A DNA stretch of 64,000 nt from Micromonosporaceae bacterium KJ-029. GTDB lineage: Bacteria; Actinomycetota; Actinomycetes; Mycobacteriales; Micromonosporaceae. The stretch covers positions 1 through 64,000 of the forward strand of contig BIFP01000021.1 in the NCBI GenBank assembly GCA_005402585.1, given 5' to 3'. The position numbers and the translations under genes were made by a program. Under the pieces are notes generated by a model, which saw nothing but the letters and a program-made list of their open reading frames with translations, had not been told where the DNA came from and did not search any database. Positions 18,457 to 26,897 of the stretch are shown here, piece after piece (position 1 is the stretch's first letter; each line of letters opens with the position of its first letter).

Positions 18457-19500
18457 GTGACAGCGGACTTCACTCCTGACCGGCCGGCGCTGCGGAGCTG
18501 GCTGCCCGGCTTTGTCGCCCTCGCCGCGATCTGGGGCTCCAGCTTCCTGTTCATCAAGATCGGCGTGGCCGAGCTGCATCCGCTGCACCTCACCCTCTAC
18601 CGGGTCGCCGCCGGGGCGCTGACCCTGCTCGTGGTGCTCGCCGTGCTGCGGGACCGGCTGCCCCGGGAGCCGCGGGTGTGGGCCCACCTCACCGTGGTCG
18701 CCGCCTTCGGGGTGGCCCTGCCGTTCACCCTGTTCGGCTATGGCGAGCAGCGGGTCGAGTCGATGCTCGCGGGCATCTGGAACGCCACCACCCCGCTGGT
18801 CGTGCTGCCGCTGGCGGTGCTGGTCTTTCGCACCGAACGGCTGACCGCCCGCGGTGCCGTCGGGCTGGGCCTCGGCTTCGCCGGCGTGATGGTGGTGCTC
18901 GGCGTCTGGCAGGGCGTCGGTGGGGCACACTTCGTCGGCCAGCTGATGTGCTTCGGGGCGGCCGCCTGCTACGGCCTCGCCATCCCGTACCAGAAGAAGT
19001 TCATCGCCGGCAGCGCGCTGTCCGGGGTGTCCCTGTCGGCCGCGCAGCTACTGGTCGCGGCGGTCCAGTTGGCGGTCGTCGCGCCGCTGGTGGCCGGCCC
19101 GCCGCCGCTGCCGACCGCGCTGTCGCCCAAGGTGTTCGCGGCCGTGCTGGCGCTGGGCGCGCTCGGCACCGGGCTGGCCTTCGTGATCAACCTGCGGAAC
19201 ATCCGGATCGTCGGGGCGACCACCGCGTCCACCGTGACCTACCTGATCCCGGTCTTCGCGGTGTTGATCGGTGCCGTCGTGCTCGACGAGCGGCTTACCT
19301 GGCACCAGCCGGTCGGCGCGCTGATCGTGCTGCTCGGCGTCGCGGTGTCCCAGGGCCTGGTCGGGCGTGGGCGGGGCCAGGTCCGGCGTCGGCAGGCCAG
19401 CTATGCCAGCGACGGCGGGGCGTCCCTTCCCGCGCACCAGCCCTTGTCCCCGGCAACGGCTGTCCCCGGACCGCCAGCACCCGGCCCGGCCGGTCACTGA
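18457..19500 (+). CDS. EamA/DMT family transporter
   Basis: 347 residues with ten predicted helices in two EamA repeats (GSSFLFIKIGVAELHP in the first, STVTYLIPVFAVLIGAVVLDERL in the second). The second motif is the hallmark end of DMT exporters. Likely a drug/metabolite or amino-acid exporter at the inner membrane; substrate unknown. GTG 18457 is used; a longer GTG-initiated form from 18391 is possible. The last ~35 residues form an Ala/Pro/Gly-rich tail beyond the family core. Confidence 0.85.
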   Translation: MTADFTPDRPALRSWLPGFVALAAIWGSSFLFIKIGVAELHPLHLTLYRVAAGALTLLVVLAVLRDRLPREPRVWAHLTVVAAFGVALPFTLFGYGEQRVESMLAGIWNATTPLVVLPLAVLVFRTERLTARGAVGLGLGFAGVMVVLGVWQGVGGAHFVGQLMCFGAAACYGLAIPYQKKFIAGSALSGVSLSAAQLLVAAVQLAVVAPLVAGPPPLPTALSPKVFAAVLALGALGTGLAFVINLRNIRIVGATTASTVTYLIPVFAVLIGAVVLDERLTWHQPVGALIVLLGVAVSQGLVGRGRGQVRRRQASYASDGGASLPAHQPLSPATAVPGPPAPGPAGH

Positions 19501-19512
19501 CCACCCACCAGG

Positions 19513-20577
19513 TCAGGCGTGCGTCCAGGCGACCAGGGCGTCGGCCGTCCACGTGTTGATCACCCGGGCGGCGGGGACGCCGCAGCGGGCCGCCCGCTCG
19601 CAGCCGAAGCGCTGCCAGTCGAGCTGCCCGGGGGCGTGCGCGTCGGTGTTGATGGCGAACACGCAGCCGGCCTCCAGTGCCCGGCGGATCAACCGTTTCG
19701 GCGGGTCCTGCCGCTCCGGGCGCGAGTTGATCTCCACGGCGGTGCCGTGCTCGACACAGGCGGCGAAGACCGCGTCGGCGTCGAAGTCGCTCTCCGCGCG
19801 GGTCCGGGCGCGGTGCCCCCGATCGCCCGGCCCGGTCACCCCCACCGGGCGGGACGACACCATCCGACCGGTGCAGTGGCCGAGGATGTCCAGGTGCGGG
19901 TTGGCGATCGCGGTCAGCATCCGGCGGGTCATCTTCGCCCGGTCGTCGTTCAGGCCGCTGTGTACCGACCCGACCACCACGTCCAGCCGGGCGAGCAACT
20001 CCTCGTCCTGGTCGAGGGAGCCGTCGGCGAGGATGTCCACCTCGATGCCGGTGAGGATCCGGAACCCCTCCGGCAGCGCCTCGTTCAGCCGCCCGACGTG
20101 GTCGAGTTGGCGGCGTAGCCGGTCCGCGGTGAGCCCACGGGCGACCTTGAGCCGGGGCGAGTGGTCGGTCAGCACCAGGTATTCATGGCCCAGATCGACG
20201 GCGGCCAGCGCCATCTCCTCGATCGGTGACCCGCCGTCCGACCAGTCGGAGTGGGTGTGGCAGTCGCCGCGCAGCGCGGTACGCAGGTTGGTGGCCTCGG
20301 CGTCCAGGTCGCTGCCCTCGGTGGCGAGCAGCCGGCGCAGGTAGACCGGTTCCTCGCCGGCCAGCGACTCGGCCACGCAGCGGGCCGTGACGTCACCAAC
20401 CCCGGACAGCTCGGTGAGCTTGCCGGCGCGGGCCCGCTCGGCCACCTCCGTCCCCGGTAGCGCGGCCAGCGCGTTCGCCGCCGACCGGAAGGCGCGGACC
20501 CGGTAGGTGGCCTCGTTCGCCCGCTCCAACAGGAAGGCGATCCGGCGCAGGTCGGCGATAGGGTCCCGCTCGCTCAC
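19513..20577 (-). CDS. PHP domain hydrolase with N-terminal helix-hairpin-helix region
   Basis: 354 residues. Residues 1-95 resemble the HhH region of PolX polymerases (ELSGVGDVTARCVAESL). A PHP domain follows, with metal ligands in DCHTHSDWSDGG (about 104-115), LTDHS, EVDIL, GSVHS and NTDAH. It is thus a PolX-like protein lacking the polymerase core, of the kind annotated as a PHP-type phosphoesterase. It stands between two unrelated genes, convergent to the EamA exporter (12-base gap). Confidence 0.87.
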   Translation of the reverse strand: MSERDPIADLRRIAFLLERANEATYRVRAFRSAANALAALPGTEVAERARAGKLTELSGVGDVTARCVAESLAGEEPVYLRRLLATEGSDLDAEATNLRTALRGDCHTHSDWSDGGSPIEEMALAAVDLGHEYLVLTDHSPRLKVARGLTADRLRRQLDHVGRLNEALPEGFRILTGIEVDILADGSLDQDEELLARLDVVVGSVHSGLNDDRAKMTRRMLTAIANPHLDILGHCTGRMVSSRPVGVTGPGDRGHRARTRAESDFDADAVFAACVEHGTAVEINSRPERQDPPKRLIRRALEAGCVFAINTDAHAPGQLDWQRFGCERAARCGVPAARVINTWTADALVAWTHA

Positions 20578-20676
20578 GTCGGCACCCCGCTGCCCTGCGT
20601 GCCACCGTGCTGCACCAAGGCACTGAGCGGATGATTCGCTCGCTGGCGCTTGCTCATGTCCAGCAACCTAACGCGC

Positions 20677-20707
20677 CCGCGCCGCCGGTCGGGGTACGAC
20701 CGGCGGC
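20677..20707. terminator. hairpin between GH81 gene and PHP gene
   Basis: A 13-bp perfect stem (GCGCCGCCGGTCG, loop GGGTA) lies 22 bases beyond the stop of the leftward GH81 gene. Probable terminator without a T-run. Confidence 0.65.
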
Positions 20708-20729
20708 GCGGAGGTGGTGGTACGCGGGA

Positions 20730-23603
20730 TCAGGAGTACGGCAGCCGCACCACCGACTGGTTACCGACACCGAGCGTGCTGGGGTTGGTGCCGATCGCAG
20801 ACCAGACCTCCACCCGGACGGTGCCGCCGCGCAGGTTGCCGAGAGATCCGCTGCTGGAGTGCAGCCCGGCGGACTGGGTGTAGTGCTCCCAGCCGGGCAC
20901 CGGGTCGGTGGCGAAGTAGCGGTACGTCTCCACCCGTTCCCAGCTGCCGTCGCCGGTCAGGTCGTACGAGACGCGGAGCTGCACCCCGTTGCCGACCGCC
21001 GTGCCGGCGTCGAGGAAGAGGTCGAACGCGGTCTGCCCACCGTTGTGGTTCAGGTTGAGCCCGGTCGCGGTGAACACCACCGGGTTGGTCGGCGTGCCGT
21101 CGCGGTTGGTGCCGCCCGCGCTGGCCACCGTCTGGGTGCCGGCGGTGCCCGCCGCCGCCAGTCCGCCGCCGGAAAGCAGGTAGCGGTTCGGCTGACCCGA
21201 TCCCGGTGGGTCGGTGGGAGTCGGGGTGGGCGTCGGGGTCGGCTGGACACCCCCGCCACCGCTGCCGCCGACCCAGGTGTGCGCGCCACTGGTGGCGGTA
21301 CGCCCGGCTGCCACAGTGAGCTGCGTCCCGTCGGAGAACCGTACGGTCAGCGGCGTACTGGAGATGTTGCTGGCCACGTACGTGCGGGCGCCGCCCCGAT
21401 TGAAGACCGCGGCCAGCGGATGGTCGGCGGTGACCCCGGTGTCGACCCGCCCCAGCGCGGCCAGGTTGCGGACCCAGTGGAAGGTGTGCGCCCGGCTCTC
21501 GCCCTCCTCCGGGGTGTAGCCGGGGTTGGCGCGCAGCTTGGCCAAGGCCGCGTCGGCGTCACCGAGCGCCAGGAACTGCCAGTGGAGGTCCTGCCACACC
21601 GTCGGCTCGCCGCCCTTATTGCGGACCAGTTCCGCGTACTTGATGGAGTTGTAGTTCGGGTGGTAGCCCAGGTAGAGGTGCCCACCGGTGATGGGCAGCA
21701 GGTTGATGCCCTGGATCATCTCCGGCGCGGCGCTGAACCAGGTGGCGTAGGCCCCGCCGTCACCCCAGACCATGCCCACGTTGTTGTGCCCGAACGCGGC
21801 GGGGAAGTTCTCGTCGTTGACGTCGAACCAGTACTCGTGGATCGCCGCCGCCTGGGTGGTGTAGAGGTAGATGCCGGCGTCCCGGACGGCGGTGTTCCCG
21901 GTGGCCTGCCCCCACTGGATGAGGGCGTTGGCGAAGTTCATCCCCTCGGACGACGACTCCTGGTTGTTGCCGCTGGCGAACGCGCCGTGCCCGGAGGCCC
22001 AGTCGTGCCCGGCGTAGATGTCGAAGTCGCGCAGGTACGGGAAGCGGGTGTCCGCGCGGTCGTAGTTGTTCGCGTCCCGGATGAGCAGGTCGATCATGCC
22101 GCCGTACTGGTCCTGGCGAGCCCAGGTGGGGTCGAACTTGGCCAGCGTCGCGGCGGCGGCGATGTAGTAGCCGTAGTGGAAGTGGTGGTCGTTGAGTTCC
22201 TGGTCGGAGCCGTACGAGGCCGGGTAGCCGATCAGCGTGCCCCACCGCTGGTCGTAGTAGAAGAGACGCTGGGTCTCGCCGGGCGAGGCGGTGAGCCAGT
22301 CGGTGAGCGTGGAGCGGATGGCGTTCAGCGCGGCGGTCCGTGTCTCGGCGTCGCCGACCAGGTCGGCGATCTCGGCGATCCGGGCCGCCCGGCCGAGCCC
22401 CTTGCCGGTCCAGTAGGTGTCCCCGCCGCGCTGGTCCATCGGGTTGCCCCGGACCGTGGCCAGGTGCTGCCGCAGCGTGGTCAGGTCGGCGCCGGCCCCG
22501 GTGGCGACGGCCGGCAGCTCGGGCAGTACGCCGTGGAACCGCATCGAGGTGCGGAACTCACCGACCCCGGTGAGCACCTTCATCCGGCCCCGGGCCGACG
22601 GGTAGGTCTGCGTGATCGGGGTGGCCCCGGCCAGCGCCTTCCACTGGTGTGGGTAGAGGCTGACCACGGTCCGCGTCTCGGTGCCCTCGCGGGGCGTGGT
22701 GGTGAAGGTGTAGCGGGTCTCCACCTGGCTGGTCGACTGGTTGTAGGTGTAACCGACCCGGGTGCCGGTGACGTGCGCGTGCGCGTACTGGCCGTAGCTG
22801 CTGGCGAGCTGGGCGCGGGCCGTGCTGTCGCTGGTGGCCGGCAACAGCGCGACGGAGAAGTAGCCGCGACCGGCGAGGTTGGAGCTGATCCGGGTACCGC
22901 TCACGGTCCAGCCGGCGCCAACCGGCGCGTACGCGACGTAGTCGTGGCCGCGGACGGTGAAGCCGATGGTGCCGCCGCTGTTGGACCAGACCGTGAAGCC
23001 GCCACCGGTCGCGTTGATCACCGCGTCGCCGCCGCTGGTGCGGAAGTACGCGAACGGCAGGCCGTGGCCGATGGTGGCGCGCAGGGTTCGCGTCCCGTCA
23101 CTCCAGTACGGGGTGACCGTCCAGTCCGTCCAGTCGGCCACCTGCACGACCGGGGCGCCGAGCCCGGCCACCCCGACCCGGATGTCCTCGACGTACGGGT
23201 ACTTGTACTCGCCGACGCCGGTCGCGGTGCCGGTGATGGTGGGGGTGGAGGTGGCGGAGAAGCCGAGCCCGTCGGTAACCGGCTGGTAGGAGACCGGGTG
23301 CGCGTGCAGCGGCTCGCTGAAGGAGCAGTTCAGGCGCTTCCACAGCAGCGAGGACCACCAGTCGTTGGTGGGCACCGGCCCCGGCGGCGCGTCGGCGGTG
23401 GCGAACTGCCGGGGGTTGTTGGCGATGTTTCCGCAGCCGCTGGGGAGCGGGCCGACGGGGGTGGTGGTGTAGCTGCCGGCGCCGACCGGCGCGGCCTGCG
23501 CGGCGGAGGTGGCGGTGACGGCCAGGCCGCCGAGGACGAGGGCCGCGGCGGCGGTGGCGGCCAGGAGTCGGCGGTGGGTGCGGTGTGGGACGGGAGGTCG
23601 CAT
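20730..23603 (-). CDS. secreted GH81 endo-beta-1,3-glucanase with C-terminal carbohydrate-binding module
   Basis: 957 residues. A signal peptide (RRLLAATAAAALVLGGLAVTATSAAQA) ends near residue 38. The GH81 catalytic part spans about 45-780, with PTNDWWSSLLW near the start and the catalytic-Glu region GNNQESSSEGMNF near residue 550. A PTPTPTPT linker leads to a ~150-residue C-terminal beta-sandwich, possibly CBM56-like. Secreted enzyme for hydrolysis of laminarin, curdlan or fungal wall glucan. ATG 23603 has GGAGGAAAG directly upstream. A LacI-type palindrome about 75 bases upstream suggests sugar-induced expression. Confidence 0.93.
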   Translation of the reverse strand: MRPPVPHRTHRRLLAATAAAALVLGGLAVTATSAAQAAPVGAGSYTTTPVGPLPSGCGNIANNPRQFATADAPPGPVPTNDWWSSLLWKRLNCSFSEPLHAHPVSYQPVTDGLGFSATSTPTITGTATGVGEYKYPYVEDIRVGVAGLGAPVVQVADWTDWTVTPYWSDGTRTLRATIGHGLPFAYFRTSGGDAVINATGGGFTVWSNSGGTIGFTVRGHDYVAYAPVGAGWTVSGTRISSNLAGRGYFSVALLPATSDSTARAQLASSYGQYAHAHVTGTRVGYTYNQSTSQVETRYTFTTTPREGTETRTVVSLYPHQWKALAGATPITQTYPSARGRMKVLTGVGEFRTSMRFHGVLPELPAVATGAGADLTTLRQHLATVRGNPMDQRGGDTYWTGKGLGRAARIAEIADLVGDAETRTAALNAIRSTLTDWLTASPGETQRLFYYDQRWGTLIGYPASYGSDQELNDHHFHYGYYIAAAATLAKFDPTWARQDQYGGMIDLLIRDANNYDRADTRFPYLRDFDIYAGHDWASGHGAFASGNNQESSSEGMNFANALIQWGQATGNTAVRDAGIYLYTTQAAAIHEYWFDVNDENFPAAFGHNNVGMVWGDGGAYATWFSAAPEMIQGINLLPITGGHLYLGYHPNYNSIKYAELVRNKGGEPTVWQDLHWQFLALGDADAALAKLRANPGYTPEEGESRAHTFHWVRNLAALGRVDTGVTADHPLAAVFNRGGARTYVASNISSTPLTVRFSDGTQLTVAAGRTATSGAHTWVGGSGGGGVQPTPTPTPTPTDPPGSGQPNRYLLSGGGLAAAGTAGTQTVASAGGTNRDGTPTNPVVFTATGLNLNHNGGQTAFDLFLDAGTAVGNGVQLRVSYDLTGDGSWERVETYRYFATDPVPGWEHYTQSAGLHSSSGSLGNLRGGTVRVEVWSAIGTNPSTLGVGNQSVVRLPYS

Positions 23604-23678
23604 CTTTCCTCCATCGCGCGCCGGTCCGGCCGCGCCGGCGACGGCACGTTTCGTCGTCATTGTGAGGTTAGGTGCGTA

Positions 23679-23692
23679 AGAGAGCGCTCTCT
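23679..23692. promoter_or_regulatory. LacI-family operator upstream of the GH81 glucanase
   Basis: AGAGAGCGCTCTCT is a perfect 14-bp palindrome with the central CG step typical of LacI/GalR operators (compare CebR sites around GAGCGCTC). It lies 76 bases before the GH81 start, a common place for repression of extracellular glycosidases. The cognate regulator is not in the window. Confidence 0.7.
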
Positions 23693-23772
23693 CACTCTGT
23701 TACGGCGGACGGTAGTTCATTGGGTAGACCTACGTCAATGTGTCGGACTGATGAAACGCGGGTGACGCCCCA

Positions 23773-23813
23773 CACGGCGCCGTGACTCGGCCGGTGTGGG
23801 TCACGGTGCCGTG
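23773..23813. terminator. terminator hairpin downstream of the M23 lipoprotein gene
   Basis: Arms CACGGCGCCGTGAC and GTCACGGTGCCGTG pair across a 13-nt loop; each arm is also self-palindromic. It ends 3 bases before the stop codon of the leftward M23 gene. Confidence 0.55.
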
Positions 23814-23815
23814 AC

Positions 23816-24553
23816 TCAGCGCCGCTTCGGCTCCTCCGGGCAGCCGTGCCGCTGGTGCCAGGCGGTGACCTCGGCCGCCGGCGCGCGGTTGCCACCCTTG
23901 CGCCACGAATCCAGGTACGGCGCCGGCCAGACGACCCCCCGACGGATCCACCAACCGTCCTCGCCCAGGCACGGCGGTGAGATGCCGAAGTGCAGGTGGC
24001 AGACGTTGTTGGCGTTGCCCGTCCGGCCCACGGTGCCGAGCTGCTGACCGGCCCGTATCCGCACCCCGGGGTCGATGCCCTCGGCGACCTCGGTCAGGTG
24101 CGAGCCGTAGTAGCGCACGCCGTCGTCGCCGATGACCGACACCGACAGGCCGCCGTTGTACGGGCCCTGTGGCCCCTGCTTGTCGTACCGGTCGCGCCGG
24201 CTGACCTCGCCGATCGTGCCGTCGGTGACCGCGACGAACGGTTCGCCGCAGTCGGCGAAGATGTCCGTGCCCGGGTACGCGGAGTGGGTCGGGTGGTACG
24301 CCACCTTCTTTGCGCGTACCGGAAAGACGTGCGGCAGGCGGGCCCGGGTCGGCGTGGCGGTCGGCGCCGGTTGGTCGGCGGTGTCGGGCCCCGGGGTGGT
24401 CGCGGTCGGCGTGGCGGCGGCGGCCGGTGAGCTGGTCGCGGCCGTCGGACCGGCCGCCGTCGGGGGCGCTCCGGTTCCGCAGCCGGCGGCGAGCACCGGC
24501 ACGAGCAGCAGCACCGCGTACGCCGGGCGGCGTCCGATCGTCAGCGAGAGCAC
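23816..24553 (-). CDS. M23 family peptidase-like lipoprotein
   Basis: 245 residues. A signal peptide with lipobox LLLVPVLAAGC is followed by a Thr/Ala/Pro-rich spacer, then an LytM/M23 domain. HPTHSAYPGTDIFADC (about 88-103) supplies the H-x(n)-D zinc ligands; HLHFGI (about 186-191) supplies the H-x-H motif. The enzyme class cleaves peptidoglycan cross-bridges; the retained ligands suggest it is active. GTG 24553 with AGGA 7 bases upstream. Divergent from a small membrane protein gene. Confidence 0.88.
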   Translation of the reverse strand: MLSLTIGRRPAYAVLLLVPVLAAGCGTGAPPTAAGPTAATSSPAAAATPTATTPGPDTADQPAPTATPTRARLPHVFPVRAKKVAYHPTHSAYPGTDIFADCGEPFVAVTDGTIGEVSRRDRYDKQGPQGPYNGGLSVSVIGDDGVRYYGSHLTEVAEGIDPGVRIRAGQQLGTVGRTGNANNVCHLHFGISPPCLGEDGWWIRRGVVWPAPYLDSWRKGGNRAPAAEVTAWHQRHGCPEEPKRR

Positions 24554-24620
24554 CCGGTCATCCTGGCACGGTGGGTACGGTGGGCAGACAGCCGTCCATG
24601 CGTGGGAGGAGTGGGCAGGG

Positions 24621-24962
24621 ATGATGCCGTACAACCCGTCGGGACTCTTCCCCTCCGGGCGGCCCCCGCGCCCCACCTACCGTGAGCCGAACCCGGTCAA
24701 CGGTGCCGGCGTGGCGGCGGGTGCCGCCGGGACGATCGCCTGGCTGGTCCTCTTCGGCCTGCTCGGCCGCAGCCTCGCCGGGTACGCCTGGTGGACCCTG
24801 CTCGCCGGTGGCCTGGCCTGGCTCGCGGCCCTGGTGCTGGTCCGGATCGGTGACCGGGGGGTGGCCGTCGGCATCGCGATCGTCACCGCCGGGGGCTGGA
24901 GCATCGCCGCCGCCGCGGTGGCCGCCCGCTGGGCGGCCACCGGCGACTGGCCGCTCTGGTGA
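24621..24962 (+). CDS. small three-helix membrane protein, unknown
   Basis: 113 residues: a Pro-rich N-terminus (YNPSGLFPSGRPPRP), then three hydrophobic helices ending near the C-terminus. GGGAGGA lies 10 bases before the ATG; a second ATG follows at once. No family recognised. Divergent from the M23 lipoprotein with 67 bases between them. Confidence 0.7.
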   Translation: MMPYNPSGLFPSGRPPRPTYREPNPVNGAGVAAGAAGTIAWLVLFGLLGRSLAGYAWWTLLAGGLAWLAALVLVRIGDRGVAVGIAIVTAGGWSIAAAAVAARWAATGDWPLW

Positions 24963-25049
24963 TTCCCACCCGCATCGACTGCGTTGCGTCGTCGTGCAGG
25001 CACTGAAACCCGTCTTGACTCGGCCGCCGCGACTCGGCACTCTCCCGGT

Positions 25050-25217
25050 ATGGCCTGGACCACTCCGCGGCTCGATCCAGATCGCAGCCGTCGCCGCCTT
25101 CAGCTCCTGGCACAGTTGGCGGACGCCCGCGCGGTACGCGAACGGGAACGGCCGCAGCGGGCGCGCACCGAGCGGCTGCGCCAGCTGATCGCCACCCGCC
25201 GCCGCCTCGCCGGCTGA
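25050..25217 (+). CDS. small arginine-rich ORF, uncertain
   Basis: 55 residues, MAWTTPRLDPDRSRRRLQ and a helical Arg/Leu/Ala-rich remainder. No ribosome site before the ATG. The amphipathic helix and position in an otherwise empty stretch make a real small protein possible, but no family is recognised. Confidence 0.35.
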   Translation: MAWTTPRLDPDRSRRRLQLLAQLADARAVRERERPQRARTERLRQLIATRRRLAG

Positions 25218-25347
25218 GCGGCGGCCGATACTTTCCCCAGGAATGACCGGCCCTTCGGGGCGTTGACCGGTCGCCTGCCGACCCGACCGGCTAACGTACG
25301 CGCGTAACGGGCCGGCGTGAGCTGTGCCGAGGCTACTTGGGGGGACA

Positions 25348-25875
25348 GTGTCGTACTTCGCTGCGGCCGTGGTGCGCGAGAAGGGCGGTTGGACGGCCGC
25401 CGAGATGAACCTGCGGGGTGCCGCCGACGTCGACGAGGTCGCCGAGCGGCTGCGTGACGTCGCTCCCGACGCCGACCTGTCGCTGCTGTTCGTCGAGGCG
25501 GACGACACCTACCTGGTCATCCTGCGCCTCGACGAGGGCGAGGACCTGCGGGTCTTCGGCTCCGACTCGGCGTACGCGGAGGAGTCCCGGCTGGGCGCCC
25601 TGCTGGTCGGTGACCTCAAGACGTCGGTCACCGGGCTGGACGACACCGAGGAGGCGCGTCCGGTCGCCACCGGCGACGACGACAACGAGCAGCCCGCCGT
25701 CGACCCGGAGGCGGACCCGGTCGGCGAGGCGGATCTCCTGACCGACCTGGGCATTCCCGCGCAACGGCTGCTCGCCCTCTGCACCCACGAGGGGATGATG
25801 CCGGCCGACGTCACCGCGGAGGTCTGCCAGGTGCTGGGCTGCGTCGACGAGGTCGAGGAACTGCGTGAGGTCTGA
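25348..25875 (+). CDS. tRNA adenosine deaminase-associated protein
   Basis: 175-residue acidic protein starting VSYFAAAVVREKGGW, followed by repeated Asp/Glu stretches and a C-terminal segment GIPAQRLLALCTHEGMMPADV. This family is found directly upstream of tadA in actinobacteria and is named for that context only. GTG 25348 follows a GGGGGG tract by 3 bases. The stop overlaps the tadA start by 11 bases, implying translational coupling. Confidence 0.87.
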   Translation: MSYFAAAVVREKGGWTAAEMNLRGAADVDEVAERLRDVAPDADLSLLFVEADDTYLVILRLDEGEDLRVFGSDSAYAEESRLGALLVGDLKTSVTGLDDTEEARPVATGDDDNEQPAVDPEADPVGEADLLTDLGIPAQRLLALCTHEGMMPADVTAEVCQVLGCVDEVEELREV

Positions 25876-26665
25876 GCCGGCTGGCGGTGCCGCACCCTCG
25901 GGTGACGGCGGGCCGGTCGGTTCCCGGTCAGGCGGGCCGGGAGGTTCTGTGCTGGGCGGGCCGGGAGGTTCGGCGCCGCTCGGCGGTGGTGAACCGGCGG
26001 ACGCGACCGACCCGGCGCTGGAGACGGTCCGGCCCGGTCAGCCCACCCCGGGCAGGGTGGGGCGGGTGGGGCCGGGAGCGGACGAGGGGCTGGCCGACCC
26101 GTCGGGCACCGGCCGGCGGCAGCGGCACGAGATGTGGATGCGCCGCGCGCTCGAGGTCGCCGTCACCGGTCCGGACGTGCCCGGCGAGTCTGCCGTGGCC
26201 GCGGGCGGTGCTGGGGTGCCCGGTTCCGAGCCGGTCCCCGGCGGTGCTGGGGTGCCCGGTTCCAAGCCGGTGCCCGGTATGGGCGATGACGTGCCGGTGG
26301 GCGCGGTGCTCTACGGGCCGGACGGCACCGAGCTGGCGATCGGCCGCAACGAGCGGGAGCTGACCGGCGACCCGACCGCGCACGCCGAGGTGTTGGCGCT
26401 GCGCCGGGCGGCACAACGGCTGGGCCGCTGGCGGCTGGACGGTTGCACCCTGGTGGTGACCCTGGAACCGTGCACCATGTGCGCGGGCGCACTCGTGCTG
26501 GCCCGGGTCTCGACCGTGGTCTTCGGCGCCTGGGAGCCGAAGACCGGCGCGGCCGGCTCGCTCTGGGACGTGCTACGTGACCGCCGGCTCAACCACCGCC
26601 CCGAGGTGTACGGCGGCGTCCTGGAAACCGAAACCGCCGCCGTCCTGCGCGCCTTCTTCCGCTGA
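25865..26665 (+). CDS. tadA: tRNA-specific adenosine deaminase (A34 to inosine), enlarged
   Basis: Zinc deaminase with HAEV (around residue 173) and PCTMCAG (around 202), the ligand/catalytic motifs of TadA, which converts A34 of tRNA-Arg(ACG) to inosine. At 266 residues it is ~110 longer than usual. Residues 1-85 form a Gly/Pro/Ser-rich extension, and a second insert of about 30 residues splits the first helix (MWMRRALEVAV) from the first strand (DDVPVGAVLYG). The insert is a tandem repeat of GGAGVPGS-x-PVPG units. GTG 25865 is coupled to the upstream gene; an internal start nearer MWMRRAL is possible. Confidence 0.88.
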   Translation: MRSEPAGGAAPSGDGGPVGSRSGGPGGSVLGGPGGSAPLGGGEPADATDPALETVRPGQPTPGRVGRVGPGADEGLADPSGTGRRQRHEMWMRRALEVAVTGPDVPGESAVAAGGAGVPGSEPVPGGAGVPGSKPVPGMGDDVPVGAVLYGPDGTELAIGRNERELTGDPTAHAEVLALRRAAQRLGRWRLDGCTLVVTLEPCTMCAGALVLARVSTVVFGAWEPKTGAAGSLWDVLRDRRLNHRPEVYGGVLETETAAVLRAFFR

Positions 26666-26734
26666 GACCACCGCGGCCCGAGCCGACCAGTGGTGGTCGG
26701 GCCGGTATCGGCGAGCTGGTGGGATGCGGCGTCA

Positions 26735-26897
26735 GGGCGTGTCTCCTGGATCTCGTCGAGCCGAGACGAGGCCCAGGCGACGATTCGGCAAGGCGGCGGT
26801 TCGTCCGGATACCGGTGTTGTATCCGGACGAACCACCAACGCCGCCGGGCGCCGTCTGGGCCCGTCGCAGGCCGGCGAAGATCCGGGAGACACGCCC
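26735..26897. repeat. structured ~163-bp palindromic element, copy 1
   Basis: Ends GGGCGTGTCTCC-T-GGATC and its complement GATCCGGGAGACACGCCC (18-bp arms, one mismatch). The centre has a perfect 15-bp hairpin (26798-26834, loop CGGTGTT). The interior matches the copy at 41921-42089, including GTCGAGCCGAG, CGGCAAGGCGG, CCGGTGT and GTCTGGGCCCG. It fills the space between the tadA stop and the stop of the convergent thioesterase gene. MITE, or structured RNA/terminator; no coding capacity is evident. Confidence 0.8.

Noticed and set aside
20607-23765. 1052-codon open frame on the plus strand opposite the GH81 gene
   Set aside because: Shadow frame: low-complexity Val/Gly/Arg sequence without motifs, while the minus strand encodes a complete GH81 enzyme.
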